Origin: Deltaproteobacteria bacterium
Lineage (GTDB): Bacteria; Desulfobacterota; Desulfomonilia; Desulfomonilales; Desulfomonilaceae
Direction of reading: 5' to 3'
DNA length: 32,429 nucleotides
Assembly (NCBI GenBank): GCA_023474025.1
Contig: JAMCYH010000176.1
Coordinates: 1-32,429 of the forward strand
Shown: piece by piece, positions 15,582 to 23,406 of the stretch
Position numbering within the stretch: position 1 is the first letter of the stretch
Layout of the letters: each line of letters begins with the position of its first letter
Notes under the pieces: generated by a model
The model's database searches: none
What the model saw: the letters and a program-made list of their open reading frames with translations, nothing else
What the model was told of the DNA's origin: nothing
Position numbers and translations under genes: made by a program

Positions 15582-16551
15582 ACTTTATGGCTTTTGAAAT
15601 CTTTTCAAGAAAAACTAGTGATTCAAGGGCTCTCTGACCATTTGTAGTCGGGGAGCCATTATTTTTTATTGATCTTATAAAGTCTTCTACTTCCGCTTTA
15701 AGGGGTTCCTTTTCAGACTGGCCGAATTCTTCGACAGAAATATCACCCATAAGGCACTCTCGATTCTCATCCTGATCAACATTCTTAGCAGAATGAACGC
15801 TTAGAGAGCGAGTAACACAATTAGCCTGATAAAATCGGCTTTTCGTAGTTACATTAATTTCTCTAATTTTCCGGGGAGAACACTTGGAAGTCCAGAAACT
15901 TGCTATGACTCCATTATTGAAATGAACAAGAGTATGGGCATCATCAACAAGATCTGAATAAATTTTTTTGCCAACAGCCCAAATATTCGAAATATCAGAG
16001 GCGGCTATCTCCAGGGCCAAATCCGCGTCATGAATTAGCAGGTCATACAGAACGTCGACGTCCAGGCACCTAGTTCCATCAAACGGGTTAAGTCTTCTGG
16101 CTTCAAAAGAAATGACCGGCTCCTGGTTTTCTTTTATCTTGTCGATCATAAGACTTACAGCCGGATTATATCGCTCAATATGACCTGCCATGAGGACAAG
16201 TTTGTTTTTTTCAGCAAGATGGACAAGTTTTTCGGCTTCGAGGATATTAGCCGCAAGGGGCTTTTCCATAAGTACATGGATTCCCTGACCTAGGCATTTT
16301 TGTCCTAAAGTTCCATGTAGTAGCGTAGGGGCAGCTATGATAATTGCTTCGACTTTATTTATTAATTCGTCCAAGTCCTTGAATCCAATACAATTATACA
16401 ACCCGCAGATTTGACGGGCACGCGATTCGTCTGTATCATATATCCCTGCTAAATGGCATCCAGAAATCTGTGATAAAACTCTGGCGTGATTTCGCCCCAT
16501 GGAGCCCACGCCAATTACACCTATTGAGATTTTTTTCGAGTCGGTTTTCAT
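15571..16551 (-). CDS. Gfo/Idh/MocA-family dehydrogenase (GnnA-like)
   Basis: NAD(P)-dependent sugar-type oxidoreductase of 326 residues. The Rossmann motif GVIGVGSMGRNHARVL is at about 11-26, the family EKP triad at about 96-98 in LMEKPLA, and the second-domain DLLIHDADLAL near 168-178. The combination GHIERYNP, RRLNPFDG, DVDVLYDLLIHD strongly resembles the subgroup often found with lipid A genes and includes UDP-GlcNAc 3-dehydrogenase (GnnA). No lpx gene is in this window, so that substrate is only a suggestion. It is convergent with hisG and divergent from the liv operon, with no clear Shine-Dalgarno before its ATG. Confidence 0.85.
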   Translation of the reverse strand: MKTDSKKISIGVIGVGSMGRNHARVLSQISGCHLAGIYDTDESRARQICGLYNCIGFKDLDELINKVEAIIIAAPTLLHGTLGQKCLGQGIHVLMEKPLAANILEAEKLVHLAEKNKLVLMAGHIERYNPAVSLMIDKIKENQEPVISFEARRLNPFDGTRCLDVDVLYDLLIHDADLALEIAASDISNIWAVGKKIYSDLVDDAHTLVHFNNGVIASFWTSKCSPRKIREINVTTKSRFYQANCVTRSLSVHSAKNVDQDENRECLMGDISVEEFGQSEKEPLKAEVEDFIRSIKNNGSPTTNGQRALESLVFLEKISKAIKSNY

Positions 16552-16731
16552 AGATTAAAAATACACCTGTGTTCGATACGCGTCAAAGGTTAATCCGGTT
16601 TACTTTGAGCATGTTTAATGGTTTAATGGGCTTGGTTTGAAATTCAACCCGTGTTTCGATCACAGTCGACCAAGACCGACATAGTTCTTAATCAAATGGT
16701 TATTCAGCAATAAATATCAGAGGAGGTTGTT

Positions 16732-17847
16732 ATGCCTCGCTTTTTGTTGGTGATTACAGGGTTCTGTTTGAGTATGCTCTCGTACGCTGGGGCCGCCGAA
16801 CCAATTAACATTGGAGCATTGCTACCTATGACCGGTAGTGTAGCAGCTTTCGGTCAAATGGCTTGGGATGGCATAAACACTGCAAGACAGATAGAACCGG
16901 AAGCCCTTGGTCGTCCGATAGAAATTAAACTTGCTGATACCAAATCAGAAAAGGTCGATTCGGCTAATGCTGTTTCCAGGCTTATTGAAAAGGAAAAAGT
17001 TATAGCGATAATTGGTGAATTGATCTCGGGCAACACCATCGCCGCTTCAGACCACGCTGAAAGAAGCAAGATTCCGATGGTATCTCCCACCGCTACGAAT
17101 CCGCTTGTCAATCAGGGAAAGAATTTCGTATTCAGAGTGTGCTTCACAGATCCAGAGCAAGGCCGCGTGGCGGCAAAATTGGCCCTGGATCACCTGCACG
17201 CGAAAACGGTGGCCATTATATACGACATTTCCCAGGATTACTGTGTAGGATTAAAGACGTTTTTTCAAAGGGAGTTCACTAAAGGTGGCGGAAAGGTACT
17301 CTCTGAAACAGTGTACAAAATGGGAGATAGGGATTTTACTCCTCAACTTAGCAGAATTAAAACATTGAAGCCGGATATAATTTACGCCCCCATTTATTAT
17401 ACCGAGTGCGCCCTTATAGCGAAGCAGGCCAGAGAAATGGGGTTGAATGCGCCTATTCTCGCTGGTGACGGCGTTCAGGCGCCAGAGCTTATCAAGTTAG
17501 GTGGAAAAGCCGTTGAAGGTTTATATTTTACAGCTCATTTTCATGTGGACACAATAAACACCCCTTTGGGGAAAAAATTCTACGAACTTTTTAAAAAGCA
17601 AGTGGGCAAGGAACTCGATTCTTATACCGCTCAATCGGCAGACGCTTATTTTATAATTTTAGACGCTATTAAAAGGTCTGGATCAACCGATCCTATAAAA
17701 ATCCGGGACGCTATAAGTTCAACCAGGGACTTTGAAGGTTTGACAGGCAAGATAACCATTCAACCGAATGGCAACGCAATCAAGCCAATGGTGGTTAATA
17801 AGGTCCAAGATGGTAAATTTGTTTACGTAACCACTATTATGCCGTGA
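16732..17847 (+). CDS. livK: branched-chain amino acid ABC transporter, periplasmic binding protein
   Basis: Periplasmic receptor that delivers leucine/isoleucine/valine-type ligands to the LivHM channel. The 371-residue protein has a signal peptide ending in AGAAE (about residue 22) and the characteristic mature start INIGALLPMTGSVAAFG. GELISGNTIAASDHAE and VSPTATNPLV belong to the ligand-binding cleft, and the type I periplasmic-binding fold continues to DAISSTRDFEGLTGKITI. The start has a strong Shine-Dalgarno (AGAGGAGG). It is the first gene of a five-gene liv operon, as usual. The actual ligand (amino acid, amide or aromatic acid) cannot be told from sequence. Confidence 0.94.
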   Translation: MPRFLLVITGFCLSMLSYAGAAEPINIGALLPMTGSVAAFGQMAWDGINTARQIEPEALGRPIEIKLADTKSEKVDSANAVSRLIEKEKVIAIIGELISGNTIAASDHAERSKIPMVSPTATNPLVNQGKNFVFRVCFTDPEQGRVAAKLALDHLHAKTVAIIYDISQDYCVGLKTFFQREFTKGGGKVLSETVYKMGDRDFTPQLSRIKTLKPDIIYAPIYYTECALIAKQAREMGLNAPILAGDGVQAPELIKLGGKAVEGLYFTAHFHVDTINTPLGKKFYELFKKQVGKELDSYTAQSADAYFIILDAIKRSGSTDPIKIRDAISSTRDFEGLTGKITIQPNGNAIKPMVVNKVQDGKFVYVTTIMP

Positions 17848-17874
17848 CCACTTGTTGCTTGTCCCTTTATCATC

Positions 17875-17892
17875 GTCTAATTAATTTTAGAC
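17875..17892 (+). other. intercistronic hairpin before livH
   Basis: GTCTAA (17875-17880) and TTAGAC (17887-17892) form a perfect six-base stem with a TTAATT loop, ending four bases before the livH ATG. It may protect the abundant livK transcript or lower livH translation; either role is inference. Confidence 0.35.
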
Positions 17893-17896
17893 AGAA

Positions 17897-18796
17897 ATGA
17901 CTGTTCCATTGGATTTCAGTTTTGCTTTTCAGCAATTGGTTTACGGATTGACTCTAGGGTGTTTGTACGGATTGTTAGCCATTGGTTACTCAATGGTTTA
18001 CGGGGTCTTGCGTTTAATAAATTTCGCTCATGGCGATTTATTAATGGTTTCAGCGTATTTTGCATTTTTTGGAATGGTGATTTTTCAAATACCGTGGCCT
18101 GTATCGTTTATTGGTTCAGTCTTATTTACCGCAATACTGGGTATTTTAATTGATCGTGGGGCTTACAGGCCTATCCGGAAAAGTCCACGGATCAATGCTC
18201 TTATAACTGCTATTGGGGTGTCCTTTCTTTTGGAAAATCTTGGTCTAGTGTTGATCGGAGGGAGACCAAAATCGTTCCCGTTGCCGGCGCTTTTTGAGGG
18301 ATCTTTTGTCATTGGGGCTGTGAATGTTCCCGCTTTATCCATATGGACGCTTTTAGTTACCCTCGTTTTGCTTGTAGTTTGTGCCGTAGTGGTCAAGAAA
18401 ACGCGGATAGGTATGGCGATGAGGGCGTTATCCAGAGATATGGAAACAGTCATGTTGATGGGAATTGATAAAGATCGTGTGATATCTTTCACTTTTGCTC
18501 TGGGATCCGCTATGGCTGCGGCCGGCGGAATTATGTGGTGCATGAAATACCCCGCAGTCGAACCTTTCATGGGGGTTATTCCTGGATTAAAAGCGTTCGT
18601 AGCCGCTGTATTGGGAGGCATAGGTAATATTACAGGAGCTGCCTTAGGTGGATTGATCCTGGGATTGATCGAGGTTTTATTTGTAGCTGTTGAGCCTGAT
18701 TGGTCGGGCTATAGAGACGCTGTGTCGTTTTTTTTGATGATTGTCATTCTATTGACCCGTCCCACCGGGATCATGGGCGAACGTCTCCCGGATTAG
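17897..18796 (+). CDS. livH: branched-chain amino acid ABC transporter permease LivH
   Basis: Inner-membrane channel subunit that pairs with LivM. The 299-residue protein is hydrophobic, with about eight membrane segments. It has the family signature YSMVYGVLRLINFAHGDL near 32-49 and, near 215-250, the loop and helices AVEPFMGVIPGLKAFVAAVL followed by GGIGNITGAALGG, the region that contacts the ATPase. It lacks a clear Shine-Dalgarno, and a small hairpin lies immediately upstream. It is followed six bases later by livM. Confidence 0.94.
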   Translation: MTVPLDFSFAFQQLVYGLTLGCLYGLLAIGYSMVYGVLRLINFAHGDLLMVSAYFAFFGMVIFQIPWPVSFIGSVLFTAILGILIDRGAYRPIRKSPRINALITAIGVSFLLENLGLVLIGGRPKSFPLPALFEGSFVIGAVNVPALSIWTLLVTLVLLVVCAVVVKKTRIGMAMRALSRDMETVMLMGIDKDRVISFTFALGSAMAAAGGIMWCMKYPAVEPFMGVIPGLKAFVAAVLGGIGNITGAALGGLILGLIEVLFVAVEPDWSGYRDAVSFFLMIVILLTRPTGIMGERLPD

Positions 18797-18802
18797 AAAA
18801 CA

Positions 18803-19891
18803 ATGTCATCACAAAGAATCTTCCGGAAAGATTTTAATTCAACAACTAAAATTCGCAACAAAGTCTTGACGTTATTGAGTGTTATTGTTTTGTTGGGTTT
18901 CCTGTTTTATGCTGACAGGAATCTCGACGCTTATAGTGTTCGCATTCTTCAGAATATCGCCATATTTATTATCCTCGCAGTAAGCTATAACTTGATCAAT
19001 GGTATCATGGGACAGTTTTCTCTGGCCCCTAATGCTTTTCTTGCGATAGGAGCCTATACAAGCGCCATTTTCACCCTCTCGCCGGAAGAAAAACTTCGAT
19101 CTTTTATAATCGAGCCAATGATATGGCCGCTATCACAAATATCCTTGCCATTTTCATTGTCTTTACTCATCGCAGGAATTGTGACAGCTTTCGTAGCATT
19201 GTTGATGGCCGCTCCTGTATTTAGAGTACGGGGAGATTATCTGGCTATAGTTACCCTGGGTTTTGGTGAAGTGGTTCAGGTCCTTGCAAACAATCTCGTT
19301 TCTCTCACCAATGGGTCTTTGGGTTTAAAGGGTTTGTACCCTTTTACAAATCTTTGGTGGGCTTGGGGAGTCTGCATTTTTACCGTTTTCTGTACGGTAA
19401 GGCTGGTCAATTCATCATACGGGCGGGCCATGAAAGCCGTCAGGGAAGATGAAATGGCAGCTGAAGCCATGGGTATAAACGCGTTTCGAATTAAGACTTT
19501 TACTTTCGCGTTCAGTGCGTTTTTTCAGGGTGTCGCTGGTGGATTATTGGCTCACCTCATAACAACTATTTCTCCTTCTCTTTTTACATTCATGTTTACT
19601 TTCAATCTGCTAATCATAATTGTGATTGGTGGACTTGGAAGTATTACAGGCTCTATTCTGGCTGCTATTTTAATTACGTGGGGTGGTGAGGCTTTACGGG
19701 TTTTTGAAGAACCATCTACTTTTTTTGGATTTCATTATGAAGGTATCCCGGGTATGAGAATGGTTATATTTTCAGCGATTCTCATCGTGGTCATGATATT
19801 TGCGAGGGGTGGAATAATGGGACGATATGAATTCACTTGGGACGGGCTTTTTCATTGGTTTAAAAGAAAATTGCTCATTTTAGGGATTTAA
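18803..19891 (+). CDS. livM: branched-chain amino acid ABC transporter permease LivM
   Basis: Second channel subunit of the transporter, 362 residues with about nine to ten membrane segments. Typical motifs are LAVSYNLINGIMGQFSLAPN followed by AFLAIGAYT, FRVRGDYLAIVTLGFGEVVQ, NGSLGLKGL, and the ATPase-contact loop SYGRAMKAVREDEMAAEAMG. LLIIIVIGGLGSITGSILAA ends the core. A basic 35-residue N-terminal extension precedes the first helix. It begins six bases after livH and ends seven bases before livG. Confidence 0.94.
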   Translation: MSSQRIFRKDFNSTTKIRNKVLTLLSVIVLLGFLFYADRNLDAYSVRILQNIAIFIILAVSYNLINGIMGQFSLAPNAFLAIGAYTSAIFTLSPEEKLRSFIIEPMIWPLSQISLPFSLSLLIAGIVTAFVALLMAAPVFRVRGDYLAIVTLGFGEVVQVLANNLVSLTNGSLGLKGLYPFTNLWWAWGVCIFTVFCTVRLVNSSYGRAMKAVREDEMAAEAMGINAFRIKTFTFAFSAFFQGVAGGLLAHLITTISPSLFTFMFTFNLLIIIVIGGLGSITGSILAAILITWGGEALRVFEEPSTFFGFHYEGIPGMRMVIFSAILIVVMIFARGGIMGRYEFTWDGLFHWFKRKLLILGI

Positions 19892-19898
19892 AAATTAG

Positions 19899-20696
19899 AT
19901 GGATCTACTGCTTGATATTCGGGCCCTGTCAGTTTTGTTCGGTGGCGTCCGGGCGCTTGATGGGCTGAATCTCGAGATAATCAAAGGGGAAATTATTGGT
20001 TTGATTGGGCCTAATGGAGCCGGTAAAACAACCGCCTTTAATGCTATAACGGGTCGTATAAAGCCGAGTTCTGGATCAGTTTTTTTTCGTGGTCAGGATA
20101 TTACTGGATTGGCGCCTTTCAGAATAGCCCGCAAAGGAATAGCGCGGACATTTCAAAATATTAAGCTTTATGAGGACTTATCGGTTATAGAAAATGTCAT
20201 GATAGCAGCCCATTCGTCAATTTCCTACTCATTTATGGAAGCGATATTAGGAATGGGGAGATTTAGGCGTGATGAATCACGTATTAGGTCAAAAGCCCTT
20301 GAACTGTTGGAACTTATGGACTTAAAAGATTTGGCCCTTGAACGGGCTAATTCCCTTCCTTACGGGAGTCAAAGGAAACTGGAGATTGCAAGAGCTTTGG
20401 CGCTGGATCCTCAATTATTGCTACTTGACGAGCCTGTTGCCGGAATGAATCCAACAGAAACCAGAGAATTTGGTAATTTTCTCTTAAAACTCAGAGACAA
20501 TCTTTCGATTGGGGTTGGAGTTATTGACCATGATATGAGCTTCGTCATGGAAGTTTGTGACAAAATAAGAGTCATAGATCATGGGATCCCAATAGCCTGG
20601 GGTACAGCATCTCAAATCAGGAACGACAAAAAGGTCATTGGCGCATACTTGGGAACAGATTTTGACAGAACACAAAACCACAATGCTACAAATTGA
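19899..20696 (+). CDS. livG: branched-chain amino acid ABC transporter ATP-binding protein LivG
   Basis: One of the two ATPases that power the transporter. The 265 residues contain Walker A GPNGAGKTT near 36-44, ARTFQNIKLYEDLSVIENV downstream of the Q-loop, a signature reading LPYGSQRKLEIARAL (YGSQ in place of the common SGGQ, normal for LivG), Walker B LLLLDEPVAGMNPTE, and the switch histidine in VIDHDMSFV. The 3' end overlaps the livF start by 14 bases, indicating coupled translation. Confidence 0.95.
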   Translation: MDLLLDIRALSVLFGGVRALDGLNLEIIKGEIIGLIGPNGAGKTTAFNAITGRIKPSSGSVFFRGQDITGLAPFRIARKGIARTFQNIKLYEDLSVIENVMIAAHSSISYSFMEAILGMGRFRRDESRIRSKALELLELMDLKDLALERANSLPYGSQRKLEIARALALDPQLLLLDEPVAGMNPTETREFGNFLLKLRDNLSIGVGVIDHDMSFVMEVCDKIRVIDHGIPIAWGTASQIRNDKKVIGAYLGTDFDRTQNHNATN

Positions 20697-21402
20697 GGAT
20701 CTCCATGTCAGTTACGGCGGCATTCGAGCCATAAAGGGAATTTCCATTGATGTAGGTTCAAGAGAAATCGTTTGCCTCTTGGGTTCTAATGGAGCTGGTA
20801 AGAGTACTACGGTTCGTGCTATATCGGGTCTTGAAACACCTCAGTCTGGCAATATCCTGTTTGCGGGTAAATCAATAAAGGGTTGGGCCCCACACAAAAT
20901 TCAGCGACTTGGTCTTGTTCATGTCCCCGAGGGACGAAAAATTTTTGCTAATCTGACAATTCGAGAAAATCTTTTAATGGGAGCTTATCATACTAGAGAC
21001 AAAGTGGTCCTCAGACAATTGTTTGAACGTGTATATGACACTTTTCCAATACTTGCTTCACGATCTGGGCAACTTGGGGGGACTTTATCCGGCGGTGAAC
21101 AACAAATGTTGGCAATTGCCAGAGCAATCATGTCTCGGCCCCGCTTGTTGATTATGGATGAACCATCTTTGGGGCTCGCTCCAATGATTGTCGCGAATGT
21201 ATTTGAAATTATTAAAAGGATTAGAGACGAAGGAGTAACAATTTTCCTCATTGAACAGAATGTCAACGTTGCTCTCAAAATAGCCGATTATGCCTTTTTG
21301 CTCGAAAATGGAGTTGTATCCTTGGAAGGGCCTGGATATGAACTAATAGAAGACGAACGTGTCAAACAGGCGTATATGGGTGGCGGCAGGTCGAATAATT
21401 GA
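20683..21402 (+). CDS. livF: branched-chain amino acid ABC transporter ATP-binding protein LivF
   Basis: Second ATPase of the transporter, 239 residues from the ATG at 20683. This start gives the family-typical MLQIEDLHVSYGGIRAIKG; a TTG further upstream would add 15 unrelated residues. Walker A is GSNGAGKST, the signature is LSGGEQQMLAIARAIMSRP, Walker B is LLIMDEPSLGLAP, and the switch segment is FLIEQNV. It is the last gene of the liv operon, and a strong terminator lies about 190 bases downstream. Confidence 0.95.
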   Translation: MLQIEDLHVSYGGIRAIKGISIDVGSREIVCLLGSNGAGKSTTVRAISGLETPQSGNILFAGKSIKGWAPHKIQRLGLVHVPEGRKIFANLTIRENLLMGAYHTRDKVVLRQLFERVYDTFPILASRSGQLGGTLSGGEQQMLAIARAIMSRPRLLIMDEPSLGLAPMIVANVFEIIKRIRDEGVTIFLIEQNVNVALKIADYAFLLENGVVSLEGPGYELIEDERVKQAYMGGGRSNN

Positions 21403-21553
21403 TATTTTTGTTACTCTAAAGTCGGGAAATAGAGAGCTCCAAATGAAAATATTTATTAACGCTTACTTGTAAAATATCATATCATTGCCAACAAATTTGG
21501 TCTAACTTCAAGAATAACTTGACTACTGTCGCGTCTGATGATACCAAAAATCC

Positions 21554-21581
21554 GGCCTCAACCTCGGGGGAGGGAGGGGCC
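21554..21581 (+). other. G-rich hairpin downstream of livF
   Basis: GGCC (21554-21557) and CCTC (21562-21565) pair with GAGG (21570-21573) and GGCC (21578-21581) around a GGGG loop, with a partly paired internal region. It lies just before the liv terminator in a strongly purine-biased stretch that differs in composition from the surrounding AT-rich DNA. Confidence 0.4.
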
Positions 21582-21595
21582 TGTTAAACCGGCGG

Positions 21596-21641
21596 ACCGG
21601 GGGGTGAGGAATTAATTCTCCCCTCCGGTTTCATTTTTTTT
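21596..21641 (+). terminator. intrinsic terminator of the liv operon
   Basis: ACCGG plus GGGG at 21596-21604 pair with CCCC and CCGGT at 21620-21629. The stem is extended by GAATT/AATTC near the tip, and an eight-base T-run follows at 21634-21641. An alternative pairing uses AAACCGG at 21586-21592 with CCGGTTT at 21625-21631. The rest of the 430-base gap between livF and lepB shows no gene I can support. Confidence 0.85.
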
Positions 21642-21832
21642 GGGTGGGAAGAGAATATTAGATAGATGTTACATACTGATAAGATTAGCAATTGTTCTGA
21701 TTACAAATTTCTGCCTAGCCATTTTCGTGAATCTTTTAGAGCATTCCCATTTACACCTGCTACGCTATGTCATATATAATTCAGTCAACTGTATCGCTCA
21801 ATTAGAAGCGAATTTTATTGAAAGAGAAAATA

Positions 21833-22474
21833 ATGGCTCAATCCTCAACTGTTCCTGAACTCAAAAAGAAACCCCAACGTACAATTTTTCAAGAATATTC
21901 CGAGGCCTTGGTAGTAGCCATAATTTTGGCGATCATTATTAGAGCTTTTTTTGTACAAGCTTTCAAGATTCCTTCCGGATCTATGGAGCCAACTTTACTT
22001 ATCGGTGATCACATCCTAGTCAACAAATTGGTTTATGGCGTTAGAATTCCTTTCACGGATGAGAGGTTCCCTGCTATTTTTACTCCCCAGCGTGGAGACG
22101 TGATTGTATTTGTCTATCCCGAAGACAGGACCAAAGATTTCATAAAAAGGGTTATCGGTATAGGCGGTGACACTGTTGAAATAAAAAATAAGCACGTTTT
22201 CGTCAATGGTAAAGAATTCGTAACTCCACAGGCAAGATTCAACAGTAATGTTATAATGCCAGGAGATCTAAATCCTAGAGATAATATGGCTCCCGTTAAA
22301 GTCCCGAAAGGTTTTCTTTTTGTAATGGGAGACAATCGGGATTTTAGCCATGACAGTCGATTCTGGGGTTTCGTTCCTTTGGAAGATGTCAAAGGAAAAG
22401 CTTTCCTGATTTATTATTCGGCTCAAGATATGGCTAAGATAAAATGGGATCGTATTTTCAAATTGATTCATTAA
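21833..22474 (+). CDS. lepB: signal peptidase I
   Basis: Membrane-bound serine protease that removes signal peptides from exported proteins. From ATG at 21833 (213 residues; a TTG at 21818 is also possible) there is one N-terminal membrane segment (about 26-42). The catalytic serine is S50 in IPSGSMEPT, the catalytic lysine K105 in FIKRVIGIGGD, and the box MGDNRDFSHDSRFWGFVPLE lies near 165-184. Only one membrane anchor is visible, unlike the two of E. coli LepB. No clear Shine-Dalgarno is seen. It is transcribed alone. Confidence 0.95.
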   Translation: MAQSSTVPELKKKPQRTIFQEYSEALVVAIILAIIIRAFFVQAFKIPSGSMEPTLLIGDHILVNKLVYGVRIPFTDERFPAIFTPQRGDVIVFVYPEDRTKDFIKRVIGIGGDTVEIKNKHVFVNGKEFVTPQARFNSNVIMPGDLNPRDNMAPVKVPKGFLFVMGDNRDFSHDSRFWGFVPLEDVKGKAFLIYYSAQDMAKIKWDRIFKLIH

Positions 22475-22507
22475 AGTTCCAGTTTTATCGGTTAGATTCA
22501 TGGGAGG

Positions 22508-22541
22508 CCGCGATTAGGACTTTCGAGTCCAATGTCCGCGG
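22508..22541. other. stem-loop between convergent genes
   Basis: CCGCG (22508-22512) pairs with CGCGG (22537-22541), and inside it GGACT (22517-22521) pairs with AGTCC (22526-22530) around a TTCG loop. Neither strand has a T-run after it, so it is not a standard intrinsic terminator, although it sits between the ends of lepB and the minus-strand selenoprotein-like gene. Confidence 0.45.
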
Positions 22542-22579
22542 TTGTAAAGTCTGATTAAAAGTGATGACAATGTGATGGT

Positions 22580-22882
22580 TCAATGATCGATATTGGTGTC
22601 TCGGTAAAGGAAGACATATTCTTCATCGTTTATATCTATGGATAGCGTCGCCCCCCTGTTTAAAGCGTAGTTCACCCAACTAGGTGTTTCTCCTTCCCCT
22701 CAACAAGTGTCAGGGAAATGCTTCCCCTGTTTTTTGTCAAACCAGGCTAACAACAGAGGATCTTGCAATAAGTCTCTGGCTTTATTTTCAGACAAGAATT
22801 TGGCGACGCTAAAATCGACTGCCTCCACATGAAGACTTACCAAGCCAACCAGCATCTCTTTTTTTACCGGCCTGGGATCCAT
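22580..22882 (-). CDS. probable small selenoprotein (in-frame UGA at codon 61)
   Basis: A 100-residue product when the TGA at 22700-22702 is read as selenocysteine. The ATG has an excellent Shine-Dalgarno (GGAGGAAATA), 40 bases after the DUF1499 gene. Before the TGA the protein reads ...DPLLLAWFDKKQGKHFPDTC. After it the same frame continues without a stop for 39 codons, GEGETPSWVNYALNRGATL then SIDINDEEYVFLY, and this part looks as protein-like as the first. The Cys directly before the UGA gives a Cys-Sec pair. I recall a small-protein family (AF1514-like) with Cys-Cys here, followed by G, a W-x-x-Y and a DIND-YVF ending; this memory is unverified. A hairpin lies at the distance expected of a bacterial SECIS. 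If it is not Sec, this is a 60-residue truncated gene. Function unknown; a redox role is inferred from Cys-Sec. Confidence 0.75.
22673..22686 (-). promoter_or_regulatory. candidate bacterial SECIS element
   Basis: In the transcript, CACC and GGUG pair around a UAGUUG loop, 14 to 27 bases after the UGA codon. Bacterial SECIS hairpins place a short loop containing an exposed G and U about 16-37 bases after the UGA, which this fits. The stem is only four solid pairs, with weaker AG/CU pairing below it. Confidence 0.45.
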
Positions 22883-22922
22883 TATTTCCTCCGTGTTTAC
22901 GTTATGTATTCCATGATCAGAC

Positions 22923-23399
22923 TTAGTGGAGCAAGAACTTGGCTGAAATGGTTTCCATTCTCTTTCGATTTACACCAAGATCGTAGTACCCTGAGCGCGA
23001 AGCTGAACGAAAATTTATGATTTTTGAGTGATCATCAAATTCGAATTCTACATCATCTGTGAATGAAAATATCCTGGAACGAAATTGTACCTTAACGTAA
23101 TCGCCCTGGTTTTGAACAATGGTAGCCCTTTTGAATGACCTAATTATTTCTAATAGTTTACGTTTTGCATCTAAGGCAGAACTTTGATATTTGATAGGAT
23201 CCATTTTTTTGTATGCTGATGAAGCGATTGAAGAAACACAATTTGGTGATTTTGGGCAAGGCGGCAACACGGATTTTCGTAAATGTGATTCATCAGCTTT
23301 GGTATTCCAGCACAAAATCATAATCGTAGGAAATGTCAACACAACAATAATAAACTTCATCCTGTGTTTCCATCCGCTTGGGTTGGTCATGACAAACAT
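22923..23399 (-). CDS. DUF1499 family protein
   Basis: A 158-residue protein with an N-terminal hydrophobic segment (about 14-33, MKFIIVVLTFPTIMILCW). The DUF1499 signature follows: CPKSPNCVSSIAS, then YVKVQFRSRIFSFTDDVEFE near 103-122 and INFRSASRSGYYDLGVNRKR near 130-149. The biochemical role of the family is not known to me. The hydrophobic start suggests a membrane anchor or signal peptide. It begins seven bases after the sterol-desaturase-family gene and is followed by the selenoprotein candidate, so it is probably co-transcribed with both. Confidence 0.9.
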   Translation of the reverse strand: MFVMTNPSGWKHRMKFIIVVLTFPTIMILCWNTKADESHLRKSVLPPCPKSPNCVSSIASSAYKKMDPIKYQSSALDAKRKLLEIIRSFKRATIVQNQGDYVKVQFRSRIFSFTDDVEFEFDDHSKIINFRSASRSGYYDLGVNRKRMETISAKFLLH

Positions 23400-23406
23400 C
23401 GGCTCA

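Noticed and set aside
16615-16632. TTTAATGG tandem repeat upstream of livK
   Set aside because: Only two short copies in AT-rich DNA with no matching elements elsewhere; probably chance.
21561-21606. G-quadruplex in the purine-rich block
   Set aside because: Only three close G-runs are present and the next is about 20 bases away, too far for a standard four-run motif; a hairpin explains the block better.
21640-21858. 72-codon reading frame between the liv terminator and lepB
   Set aside because: It begins inside the terminator T-run, overlaps the lepB start in another frame and has no ribosome-binding site or family resemblance.
22829-23020. 63-codon plus-strand frame over the selenoprotein and DUF1499 genes
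   Set aside because: It is antisense to two better-supported genes and has no recognisable features.
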